Assembly: GCA_918807975.1 (NCBI GenBank)
Contig: OU964929.1
Coordinates: forward strand, 17,625,197 to 17,689,196
Direction: 5' to 3'
From: Aplidium turbinatum
Taxonomy: Eukaryota > Chordata > Ascidiacea > Aplousobranchia > Polyclinidae
Length of the DNA: 64,000 bases
The translations under genes and the position numbers were made by a program. How positions within the stretch are numbered: position 1 is the first letter of the stretch; each line of letters opens with the position of its first letter. Below the pieces are notes generated by a model that did no database searches, was not told the DNA's origin, and was given only the letters and a program-made list of their open reading frames with translations. Shown piece by piece: positions 12,304 to 23,500 of this stretch.

Positions 12304-13056
12304 AGTAGCTAGCTTTGGATGGTTAGTTCACAAAACGTTATAATTTCATGTTGTTTTCACAGCAACGTTCAACCAGCGTTGTTCGACGCTTTCGCAGTTT
12401 ACACTTTAGCTTCATCCACATATTTGCACTTTCTTCGCTTTCTTCACCATGTCATTGTAGCAATGCGTACTGTGCTTCTTACCGCAATTTTGTAGCGAAA
12501 TTTGTCATTTTTTACATTTTTCAACGTCTTCAGATGACAAATGTCAACATTTGTATATTTTCTAGTTAAACTCGCATTTTATCTAAGCTTTCGATTTTTA
12601 ATTAGTGTAACTTCTTTCGACGTAAAATGACGATGTTTCATCTTCAGTCTTTGATAGTTGACTTCAATGAAATCATATCCGGGGGACGTCTCAGACAGCA
12701 AAATGACGAATTTTGTCTAGGATGGCTGTGGGTCTCACTAGTGCAATGTATATTTTACCAATAGACAATATCGATGTATTTCGCGTTTTCGCCATTTTAA
12801 CCAAGAAATACGTTACTGGATAATCAAATTAGAAACACGTCTTCATTAAGTGCAGTAGTTTGTAGGAAATATGTGATGTCATTTTTGTGATAGTCGTTAG
12901 CACCCAGTCAACAGAATGTTGTGTCATTTATGCTATTTCAATGTCACTGGACCTCAAAATTATATAAAGAAATTAATTTTACTCACTGTGCAAAGATTGA
13001 GTTGCGGCTAACAGATAACTTCTCCAGGCCGTCTTGTACGTGAGTCTTGATCTGAT

Positions 13057-13147
13057 ACCCAGCAGCAAATTAACTATTTTTTGTATTGATTCAACGTCTG
13101 CAGATGTTGAATCACTATAAAAAAAAAACGGTTAATTTACTGTCTAA
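13057..13147. mobile_element. Foldback MITE, diverged
   Basis: CCCAGCAGCAAATTAACT opposes GGTTAATTTACTGTCT around a TCAACGTCTGCAGATGTTGA core. A further worn hairpin of the same family follows at about 13150-13210. Confidence 0.7.
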
Positions 13148-13383
13148 CAAAGTCCTTTTTTACATAGTTTGAACATTTGCAAACGTGGAATCAATGTAAA
13201 ATAGAACAATTCCTGTAACACAGTTTTAATATCATGCAATTACTGGAATCTTATCAATACAAATAATCTTATTGATCGGTTTAGAAACCAACTGCCATTT
13301 TAAAGAAGTTCGCCTGAATAGTTTCAGTTGAAGTGAAACAATCTATTTGAATAAGATCATTTTATGGCGCAGTACGATTCTAA

Positions 13384-13472
13384 CCCAGACAGCAAATCAA
13401 TCGTTTTTTACATTGGTTTTACGTCTGCAGACATTGAATCAATGTAAAATAGTAGTTGCTTTGCTGTCTGGG
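13384..13472. mobile_element. Foldback MITE (CCCAGACAGCAAA family)
   Basis: CCCAGACAGCAAATCAATCG opposes GTAGTTGCTTTGCTGTCTGGG-type sequence around ACGTCTGCAGACATTGA. Both outer ends are intact, but the variable arm segments match only in part. Confidence 0.8.
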
Positions 13473-13544
13473 AAGCTTGCATACCATTTAAAATTGCTAT
13501 TCATATCCACAATTTATTTTATATTTAATATAAATAGGTTACGT

Positions 13545-13622
13545 CCCAGTCAGCAAATCAGTCATTTTTACGTTGCTTAAATGTCTGCAGAATTAGTAAA
13601 AAATGACTGATTTGCCGACTGG
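13545..13622. mobile_element. Foldback MITE, core partly deleted
   Basis: CCCAGTCAGCAAATCAGTCA opposes TGACTGATTTGCCGACTGG. The outer terminus carries a CAGTC variant that is matched on both sides. Confidence 0.8.
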
Positions 13623-14577
13623 AATATAAGCCTATGTTTTATAAGTGAGGTTTATAATAGAGCACGAATGATCTATAATCACATTCGTTGTGTGAGCTAC
13701 ATTGAAATCATTGTATTCAAGTCAGGATAAAATGTTTGCCAACATTCATGTAAATCACTGCAATTATGCTAACTTGAACGCTTTCCACTGTTGACGTAGT
13801 TATTTCACAACATTGGTTGACTATCCTGACTAGTCACACTTTGTAACAAAACTAACAACTGTAAAGACGCGGTGCTGAATTTTTGAGTGTCTTAACTAGA
13901 AAAGAGAAATCGACTTGTGTTTGTTTCTTGCATTTGATAAGAGTGTGCCGTGGTCATGACGTATGAAGTTTCAAACGTCATCTGAAGTTGCACAGTTATT
14001 ACTCAGGTTGGATTTGAAACCATACCCAGACTCCTAACCAGACCTTTTCCATTTTAATCTTATTCACTCCTGTAGCTTATTTCCTTCAGATAAGCTGCAT
14101 TGCCATTCAGTGCTTTATGCATTATTTTAATGCATATAGCCAGTGGTGGGATTCGGCCGGTTTGCGCGAACTGCGTCCTAAAAATAAAAAAAAAATCGCA
14201 GAACTGGTTCTTGGCCCACTTTTTCGAGTGGACCTAATACAATCATCGAACGCAGAGTTGCCAGATGTGGCTAAGTTTAGTCAAAGCGAACCGGTTGCTA
14301 ATTAACTAGATTGAATCCCACCACTCCATACAGCACTAAGTTAGTCTTTATTGGATGTATTTTTAGAGCTGAACCATCTACTCGAGTCACAGATTTTTTT
14401 AGTGAAAAATATAATTAAATATTCAGCAAGGCGAAAGCTTGTCAAGATAAATTCAACCTTAATATCGTGAGGTACCATTTATAGATTGAAGAAAAGATAA
14501 ATTAAACATTCAGGTTGAATTTATTTTGACGACAAGCGCCTTAAGAGAGCCAGACGAAAAGTCGTAGGCTACAGCTT

Positions 14578-14655
14578 CAAACCATGTCTAGGGATTGTCG
14601 CGCCCGGCTCAAGATCACGCGGCGTTGTTTCGGCTCTCGGGGTGTGCGCTTGAGC
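14578..14655 (+). repeat. SINE family B, first segment (split by two hAT insertions)
   Basis: This tRNA-derived SINE resumes at 15361-15498 and again at 16967-17050. Removing the two hAT elements and one copy of each 8-bp duplication restores an order collinear with the uninterrupted minus-strand copy at 28990-29280. The B-box region here reads GTTTCGGCTCTCGGGGTGTG. Confidence 0.75.
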
Positions 14656-15360
14656 CAGGGATATCTATAACTACGGGATTGGAAACTCTATTCAGTGCTA
14701 TACATCAGTAGGGACGGGTCATCACATTACTACGACTACAGAAAGATTAACAAAATAAAATGCCGACTAAAAGATATACAAAGTTCGATTTTACAATAAT
14801 AATACAAAATGTACACTCATAATAAAACTTAATTCATTATAAAAGTACATTTACGCTGCTAGAAAAAAAAAACAGTGAATCCAAAAAATGAATGAGAATG
14901 CAACGAGTCCAAAAACCGCCTACTGTTGTTCTTTAGCATTTTGCGTACTGCAAATCGGATCAGAAGTAAATGAGGAGTGTTCAGCAATCAGTGAAATATG
15001 CTGTTGTATCATCAACTTGTTCACAGACCAATCCAGTACGAAACCAATACGTTTACGATGTCATCAGAACTAAATCTAATAGTCATTCTGGAAATTTTTT
15101 AAGCAGCAAGCAAAATGCAACATGACTGCACTAATGGAATACAAATAAACAAACCAGGCAAGCGTAGACCTTACAATTTACAGCAGGTGAATTGATTGTT
15201 ACACTTTTGGTTGTTCGTTTAGCCTACTAATTGCTGCCCTTTGAGGTCAATTTATGTGATTTTTTATCACAGCAGCACACAAAGAAAAGTGACCCTACTG
15301 GTGTATAAATTGATTTTCAGTCCCATAGAGTTTCCAATCCCGTAGTTACAGATATCCCTG
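14656..15360. mobile_element. hAT element, 705 bp, non-autonomous
   Basis: Ends CAGGGATATCTATAACTACG and, reversed, CAGGGATATCTGTAACTACG continue as a 35-bp near-perfect inverted repeat. The octamer GCTTGAGC flanks it at 14648-14655 and 15361-15368. No transposase reading was recognised inside. It interrupts SINE family B. Confidence 0.9.
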
Positions 15361-15498
15361 GCTTGAGCAACGCATTTCAGGACTGCTCTCCATTCAGCGG
15401 CACCTAGTGAATGGAATAATTCCCCGAAAATAACACAACAATCGGAAACTTCACTTTGCCAATCTCGGTAACTGGCCCTGCGTCAAGAGCCTCTACAA

Positions 15499-16966
15499 CA
15501 GGGGTCGGCAAACTTTCTGTACTACTGGGCCAAATCTACAAACTTCCGGTAACGTGCGGGCCGCATAAATTTCAACCTATAAACAATCGCCACATTATCC
15601 TTAAAATCATGGCGCACCTGCAACTCCTATTCCTGTGTCTGTTGCACTATGAGACGTGTTTGTTGCCGTTTCATATTTATTATCAAACACGTATTAAAAT
15701 GCAATGCATTGTTTTTATTTACTTATCGTTTATCAATGTGAAGGATGATGTTGTTTCTGTGTCATGGCCAAGGTGTTTAAATCAACTGGCAACTTTGTTG
15801 ATGATATTTGCAATACAGTAGAACTCGGTTAATCCGGATTCGATTTAACCGGCGATTCCATCCGGATTAGGCGAAGATCCGGATTAACCGATGACGGTTC
15901 TATCAAACCTGACTCGTACTTCCAGTTTCATCCGGATTAGGCGAAGATCCGGATTAACCAAATCCGGATTAACCGAGTTCTACTGTTAGCCTACGTCATT
16001 CAAATGACGATCTGACAGGCGAGTGCGAAGTTTATTCTTTAATTGCGTAATTCATTTTTGAAAAAAGCTGCTTACAGCAATATGTGCTTCCAAACATGCA
16101 CATTACACGTTTTGCATTGTCATACAGATGAAGATAGGTGGATTTCTGGACATATTCTTTATAAAAGTTGGCAATTGGAACTGAATCGTATTTGGCCTTC
16201 AATATGTTGGATGATTGAAGTTCAATTATTTCCATTTGCATCTCATGTGGCACAGCATTGACATCCATTGAAAATGGAAGGCAAATAAATCGAATCTGTT
16301 TTTTTGATTTTTCAAATTGCAAAATCGAGATTCGAAGTTACTTTTAGTGGAAACGATAAGTGATATGTAGGCTACTTATCAGGGTTGGAAGGTTTACAAA
16401 GGCCAAAATTGGGAAAATGAGCAAAGTTGAAATTGATTAATTGAGTTTCCCAAAGACGTAGCTTGTGTACGAAGGCAGTAATATGATCATACATCTGATT
16501 AATAAATTGCTCCTTTCCTTGTAGTTGTAAGTTTAGCTTGTTCATATGAGAAGTGAAATCATTGAGAAAGGCTAAATCTGTTAACCAATCAGGATCACTA
16601 AGTTCATCAATGCCGAAACCTGCATTCTTTTGTTTCAAGAAAGTCACTATTTCGTTTCGCAAATCATATAACCGTTGTAACATAGCACTGCGACTTAGCC
16701 ATCTAACCTCGCAAAAATACACCAGATCTTGATGCACAGCATTCATCTCTTCAAATAAACTTTTGAATTGGCTGTGGTTAAGGCCTCTTGCCAAAACAAA
16801 GTTGATTATTTTAACAAAAGTAGACATTGTTATGACATAAAATAAATTCATGCGTACATAATGATGAAACTTTAGTTTATGCACTAAAAGTAAGATCGTT
16901 CGAGGGCCGCAAAAAGTTTGTCCGCGGGCCGCATTTGGCCCGCGGGCCGCAGTTTGCCGACCCCTG
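15499..16966 (-). mobile_element. hAT element with transposase remnant, 1468 bp
   Basis: Inverted ends CAGGGGTCGGCAAACT match on both sides and CTCTACAA is duplicated at 15491-15498 and 16967-16974. On the minus strand, an open segment at 16372-16884 reads FVKIINFVLARGLNHSQFKS, VRWLSRSAMLQRLYDLR and KLNLQLQGK, and a second at 16032-16322 reads FSMDVNAVPHEMQMEIIELQ and FGSTYCCKQLFSKMN. These are the central and C-terminal parts of a hAT transposase of the kind domesticated as GTF2IRD2/ZBED-like vertebrate proteins. The N-terminal half, including any BED finger, is missing. A small pogo/Tigger-like MITE sits inside at 15816-15985. Confidence 0.9.
15816..15985. mobile_element. Tigger/pogo-like MITE nested in the hAT element
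   Basis: Both ends read CAGTAGAACTCGGTTAATCC on opposite strands, continuing into an ATCCGGATT-rich body with an internal repeat of ATCCGGATTAGGCGAAGATC. A TA lies on the left but the right flank is TT, so the dinucleotide duplication is not clean. Related worn copies lie at 52487-52639 and 55059-55245. Confidence 0.75.
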
Positions 16967-17084
16967 CTCTACAAGTACCGTATGCGAAACTACTAGGAAT
17001 AACCTATCAAGGCTTTGTCAGTCCGAAGATAAAGATTCAAATACCAATCAAGCCTTCTCGCCATATTTAAGTTCTGTATCACAA

Positions 17085-17235
17085 ATTCCATCCATTAGGT
17101 GCCGCTGAATAGAGAGCATCCCTTAGAATGCGTTGCTCAACCGCACACCCCGAGAGTCGAGCCTGCGTCGCTTGAACTTGAAGCTTTTTCACGAAGTCCC
17201 GCGCTAATAAACTGAGCGACTCGGGGCAGACGGGT
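17085..17235 (-). repeat. SINE family B, minus-strand copy
   Basis: It contains AGGTGCCGCTGAAT, GCGTTGCTCAAC and CCCGAGAGTCGAGCC, the reverse of the family B head, and so faces the split plus-strand copy ending near 17050. The tRNA-like head extends to about 17235. Confidence 0.7.
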
Positions 17236-17422
17236 TTAAAAGTTCCTGAACAATCGTGACATTGGTAACTACGCCTAAAGGATCTAAAACCTAAAGTTCC
17301 CGATTGATCTCCACTTGGTTTGAACTAAATTGAGAATTCTGCTGTAGGTTCATCTTATCCCAACCAGCACTTTTAAGTCGTTTCAACGTCACCGAATGTG
17401 AAAAAATATGTTACCGATTGTC

Positions 17423-17522
17423 CCAGACAGCAAATGAACCGCTTTTTACTTTCAACAGGCCTAATATATTTTTTGACCGCTTTTTAGAACCGCTTATACA
17501 AAAAGGTTAATTTGCTGAGGTG
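17423..17522. mobile_element. Foldback MITE, rearranged
   Basis: It starts with CCCAGACAGCAAATGAACCG and ends with GGTTAATTTGCTGAGG. The usual core is replaced by other AT-rich sequence, but the arm motif GAACCGCTTTT is still recognisable on one side. Confidence 0.5.
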
Positions 17523-17591
17523 ATAGCCACCCCATTGGCTTTTCTATACATTTCCATCATACAAGATTTGGTTGCATAATAATGTATTATA

Positions 17592-20500
17592 TCAACTCAT
17601 TGCGCTCATGTTAAGGTGGGGAGCTCGCAGATGTTCGTCTTTGCTGCAGTAGTTGTACAGAGACGTTCTTTGCTTTAAATTATGAAATCTTGTTTGGATT
17701 TTAAGTTTATCTTCAGGGTGGTGCTGTATCACCTGCAATTAAGCAAATAAATTTGAAAAAAAATATGAAGTCTTTCTTGCATTTCAAGAAGGCTACCAAC
17801 TTTGCGACATCGGTTTAGTGTAAAAATGGCTGCAACCACCATAAGTTCTTCACCGTGAACAGACCAAATGACAGATTTTATGCTTTACCTCGTTTTTTAT
17901 GAATAAATGTGCCTTATTCTGTAGTTTCTCAAAACACTCAATTTGATGCAGATAGGGTGCCTGGTCTGGCAAAACCAGTGCGGCTGATGGCTGTAGAGGC
18001 GGTCTGGGTTAGCCTATTCTTTCAGCATTCAGTGGTAAAGGTTAAAAACTCAGGTTGTAACTCACCTGCAAAAAATCGTTCCTGTGCAAAGTGTATGTGA
18101 AGACATTGGTCAGAGCTTGTACACTGGCAGCACGTTCCAAGTCTTTGTGCAAGAGGCAGGTCTCTCCGAAATGCATTCCGTCACTTAGCTGCCGTATGAA
18201 AGTACCATCCTGAAACCATCATGATATAAACTTGGTTTGTCGTCATTACTGACCATTAAAGCAAAGGCAGCGATCAGTAGGCCATGACATAACTTTGAAA
18301 AGAGGCTACGACGTTCTCGAATGCTCGGCATCTGAAATTTATCGGCACCGAGAGGATGAAATAATAATTTACAGACAACACTTTAACCGCAAGCGTAAAC
18401 TTCACTTGTTAAATTCGGTGACTACCGACGTCAGCAGCTCAAGACGGTAGCCACTTAAACATAACAATTCCCTGTAAGACACGATGACATCGCCAAGCAA
18501 TCAGAACATATGTTTAAGTGACTACCGTCCAATTGTGACCCCTCTAGCATTCAGCCACAGAGTTGATCCTACTTTGAACTTTGTTTGGTAATTGCAGAAG
18601 AAAAAAGAGTTATGATACGGTGAAATCGAACCCACGTCATTGAAATGTATTCCCTAGCCTTAACCCATTGGACCACGCTGGCTACGGCGGAGCATTCATT
18701 GATTTTACATTGTTTTACCAAAAAAATTGATGCTTAAGTGGTTACCGCTCAAGACTGTTACATGTATGCAAAACCGTTGGGATTAAGCTCTCAAAAAGCC
18801 TTTTCAGTTCTAGGATAAAAATTTCTACAAGCAATCAAATAATATGATTTTTTCAATTGTGATATTTGGTTGCCAAACATTGAACACCTTGTCCTTACGT
18901 GCTCTACCATCGTTGACACTGCATCCTCCTTATGGCCTGATGTTTATTCAACTTTTGCTTTTTCCCAAGTAATCTTGGTTATTATCACTTACCTCAAAAC
19001 ACACGATCGCGATTCCGCGTTGAATGAAAAACATATGGAAGGCTTTTGTACCTTCCTTCACAAGCCACTGCAAACAGAAAGCAACTTACTGAACTACAGT
19101 ATAGCCTATAGCCTACCACATTTTATTACTATGGCCTACACAAGCGTTCATTGTCATAGCTTTGTCATAAATATCAATCAGTTGTTATAAATCAAACTTT
19201 TACTAGAATAAAAAGCAACGATAACCCAAATTTGTAGTCATGCAACACCAAGAGAGTTCTTACGTCTTCTGGAGTAAAGACAGTGAAGAACAATTTTGCT
19301 CCTATATCGGCCACAAAATCGTCGCTGATGTCATCAAAGAGCGGAACAGACTGAATGAGCACGGCTGTGTTGTACCAGATGACTTCTCTACGCAAACCGG
19401 GACTAAGCTCGGAAAGTATTTGTTCTTCATCGAAAAGTTTTCCCTGGCGATAAAAAAATTTAAGTTGTAATTTAAGTTAAAGAAACATTCTTAAAGATTA
19501 ATACTCGGAACAAATTCTCAATAACAAACATTTCCATAATTGCTTACATCACAAATAAGCAAACATTTGAGAGCAATAAGCTATAATAGAAAGCTAAAAT
19601 ATTACCTCTACTAAGCATATAAGCAAAACCTTCTTTAAAAGGTAGCTTTGATATGAGGCATTAATAAAAGTAGGTTTGGTAGTAGGCTTACCTTTGTTTT
19701 TGTTGTCATTGCAATTATCTTATAGGCTACTTACAACACGCGCTGGCTACAACTAAAGAGCATTTTTTAACATCCATCTTTTGTGATTGCTCAAAACATG
19801 ATGCCCCAGTTAGTAGTATGTCGTTGTTTCAGTGATACTTACGCCATATCGTATGTCAAAGTAATCCAAAATCTTCCGCCTCATGGGTAACGCTATTCGT
19901 CGAAACGAAAGATATTCGCGAATCTGTTATATACAGAAGTAAGCATTTATCTGATTTGTTACTCAGGTAATCCAAAATGCTAAGCCATCGCACATAACTT
20001 ATTGGCTTAGTTGGTTTATTCTTTGGGTTATAAGGATAAGAAGGACTAGGGGAGGCCCTAGAAAGACAAATTTGAGCCCTGCACCGATGAGAGGAACGAC
20101 CCCTCAAAACCGCTATCACTAAAAAAGGTATAGCTACAGAAATCACTCAGTGCTTTCTTCGTTCTCAAGCCCCGGGAAATATTTTAAGCCTCAAAATGAT
20201 TGAAATATTAAAATGATTGACCCCTATGTCAATGCTACTGGGCAGAGCTATTGAAAGGAGATAATCTTAGTCGGTCAGGTTATCGAAGTGACTATTTGAA
20301 TTATGCACTTCTAAATAATGTGGGTTTATGCCGTCTTGTATTGGTAAAAGAAGCAGTTACTCGTACATCACCAGGCGAAAATTTTAGATCATTGTCGTTG
20401 GATCTAGCCACGTGCTGCTGTATAATTTACCTGAATGACACTGAATAATTGGATCATGCCTCAATGCAAACCTGCGCTATCTTTCCATTGTAGGCGTTCT

Positions 20501-23500
20501 TAGACACATCCATTTCCTCCATTAAATTGATGGCATTACTAATAAAGATTCCAAAGAGAACAGCTCCGGTGACTTGACTCAGCATTGTTGTCCATAAGTC
20601 AACCAAGCCTCTTGGAATGACTTTACTGAATCCTGAAAACGGTTACTTATATTGGCATTCAAGTAGGCTGAATGCATAATGACAAGTTGGATAAAAAGAC
20701 AATATTTACTGAAACTGCTATCTGTTGTTTATCTCCGTAGCCTGGGTAACTGGTTATTGTATTTTCTATTGCTTTTGGCAGACTTGGATTTGATTTTGGT
20801 AAGATCAGCCTTTTAAAATATACTTTTTAAACCTAAGACTTTTATAACGACTTTGTAGGGTGCCAGTGACGTATCTAGAAAGACAATTTTAAGGAAGCAA
20901 AAGCAACTATTGGAGTGACAAGCGTCATTCAACATGAATTACAAAGGTATTAAAACGTTGCAATAGTATGAAAACATTTTTTTGGGGGGACGATTGCCCC
21001 TCAAGGCCACGCGGCTACCTCTTTTGTATTTTTAGCAAGACAAAAAAGTAGTTTAACAAACGCCAACTTAGCTGTGGTTAAAAAAAACATAAACTAACCA
21101 ATTTCAAAACATTAATTAATAGCTACAAAGTTTTTTAGACTTTTAGAAAATCACAATGACATAATTGCGTATCCATTTGGGGCTAAAAGACTTTATCTCT
21201 TTGCTAAGTAGCTAAGCTCTGTTTATTTGCTTTCTTATATTTTCTTTGTGTAGGTTTTATATGTTTGCTTGTCGATTATTTACAGCATAACCCAATAAAA
21301 ACCATTAAAAGCTAAAACGTAAAAATCACGTAACCCGCTTTAAGCATCGCTTTTTCATGATCAAACAGAAGATTAATTATTCAATCGTGAAGTTCACAGA
21401 GAAATTACAAATGAAAGCAAAAGTAGCATAATATATGAAGTTAGTTCAAACGATCATATTCTTGTGATAAAGAAAGCAATTTATGCTTTTGATGCCGTGG
21501 TTAAGAATGGAATACTGGTCGTCGTGATGCTACCTCGACCAAGGTTCGATTCCCACAAGAATAAGATCCCAATGAAGGCTAAAACTTGAGTAAAGCCTCG
21601 TCTATTTTTGTTCGATCGGGGCTTGAAGGACTTTACGAATCCTCACATCGTTTTATTTCTTAAAATTATGCTTTGGTTTTTGAAAATGTTTTATGAATAA
21701 CTTGAACACATAGAATTAATTCTTCATTAAGTAGTTTCTTTGGAAAGTAATTAGAATTGTTTTAGTCAAAATAGTAGGCCTAATTTAGAAACATCGTAAA
21801 TGGGATTGCAATGACAATGAAACTAAAAGCTGCTGGAAAAAGGAACTTAGAAATCCAATAGGACTACATCGACAACATTCAGTATTGGAAATGCAAGAGT
21901 GTTGAGAGGTGAAAACTTGGATACAAATTAATATTTTCCTCACCTATACAAAGCATGTGACTTGTACTCTTGAATAGCGACCACGAATAGGCTTCAGTCC
22001 AAGTGATATTCGGTCGATCCAAGCCACGTATTTTGACCCAAGTCGTTTCTGGGAAACCATAGAACATGGGTATCATGTACTGTGAAACAAACAAAAGTGC
22101 ACTGTTAGATTTTAAACTTATTTACCAACTTTTAAACCTTTGTTGCTTTGATATGATTGCAGAAGGAAACCTGTTGCAATGTTGTTTTTTAAGTTTAATT
22201 CCAATACCCAATCGCAGAGAATGAATAGTGAATACCCCAGATAGCAAAATCTGTCATTTTTACATTGATTCAACGCATGCAGAGGTTGAATCATTTGCTA
22301 TCGTATACAATGTATAGTGTCTCTAGCTAGACAGTGCCGGTGGCAAGTTCTATCATTTATGACCCAACCAATATTTTTGATTGGCAAATCACAAAGTCTC
22401 CCTTTTCTGACACAAATAAGGCATGAGATTTTCATCTGCATGTTCTATTGATATATTTTAGCTTTTGAGATATTATTTGCGTATTCATACTATCGACAAA
22501 ATGAGAAATACGTTCTGATTTCATCGTCATAATGTTTACCACCGTGGAACATACCATGAATGGCACAGAGCATTAAGGGCAATGACTGATCAGTGAAGTA
22601 TCCCCTGATAAAAATAATAAACCTTGAAAAAACATAATCGCTGTGAATATTTATGGCGGAAACAGCAAGTCAACTAAACACGTGAAATTTTGATGTATTT
22701 CTTCCGCCGGCACTGAATATCGGATGTAGGCTAGGTCAGTGCTCTTCAATCTTTTTTCTGTTGATATATATTTTTTTAATGTTTTAAGAACTTTGTACAC
22801 CTATCTCATAAATGGAAAATTTTAATTGCGCTCAGAAAAAAAATTTCAAAAATGAAAACTAGCTTTTGGTGACTCAAGTTATAAAAAATGATTGAACTAG
22901 TTTGTGTTGGCCACTACAATCCATCAAACAAAGGCAAAAAACACAAAGTGAACGTTATTTCCAACCCGTGGTGTCAAACATAGATTTTGAAATATTTTGA
23001 TATCAGAGTCTAGATCTTCCTTATAGTTAACATACGAGCAGTAGCAGATTATTAATATTATTGGAAGCCCAGAAGTAATCTATATACCCTTCGTACGTAT
23101 AGCCTAACAGTAGGCCTATACCTGGTTGAAGAGCACTGGGTTAGGTCTTGTTTTTATTTTTCTAAATCTCCTCTTACCAGACCTTTTTTGTCCCCTTTTC
23201 TACACAAAGGCAGAACCCTAAGTTTCCTAACCCTTTTGGCAATTAAATTTTCAATGTTTTACTTGTATATACTAAAGAAAAGTTATTTTCACAGCCCAAA
23301 ACATGGGCTGCGGAAGTTTTGTCAATAAAAATAGAAATATGCAGTTTGCTTTGTAAAGAGCAGTAAATTTTAATTTGCAACCGACAAAACTGCTTTGCTT
23401 CTCCATAAGCCATGTGGTCAAGGGTAAAGCCAGGCTTTTATGTCAGGGTGCAGACAATCAATTTATCACTGTTTATTTGCGTGAAACAAGAATGTCTATA

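Noticed and set aside
18606-18700. Functional tRNA gene
   Set aside because: A- and B-box-like motifs exist but the acceptor stem does not pair convincingly; treated as SINE or pseudogene.
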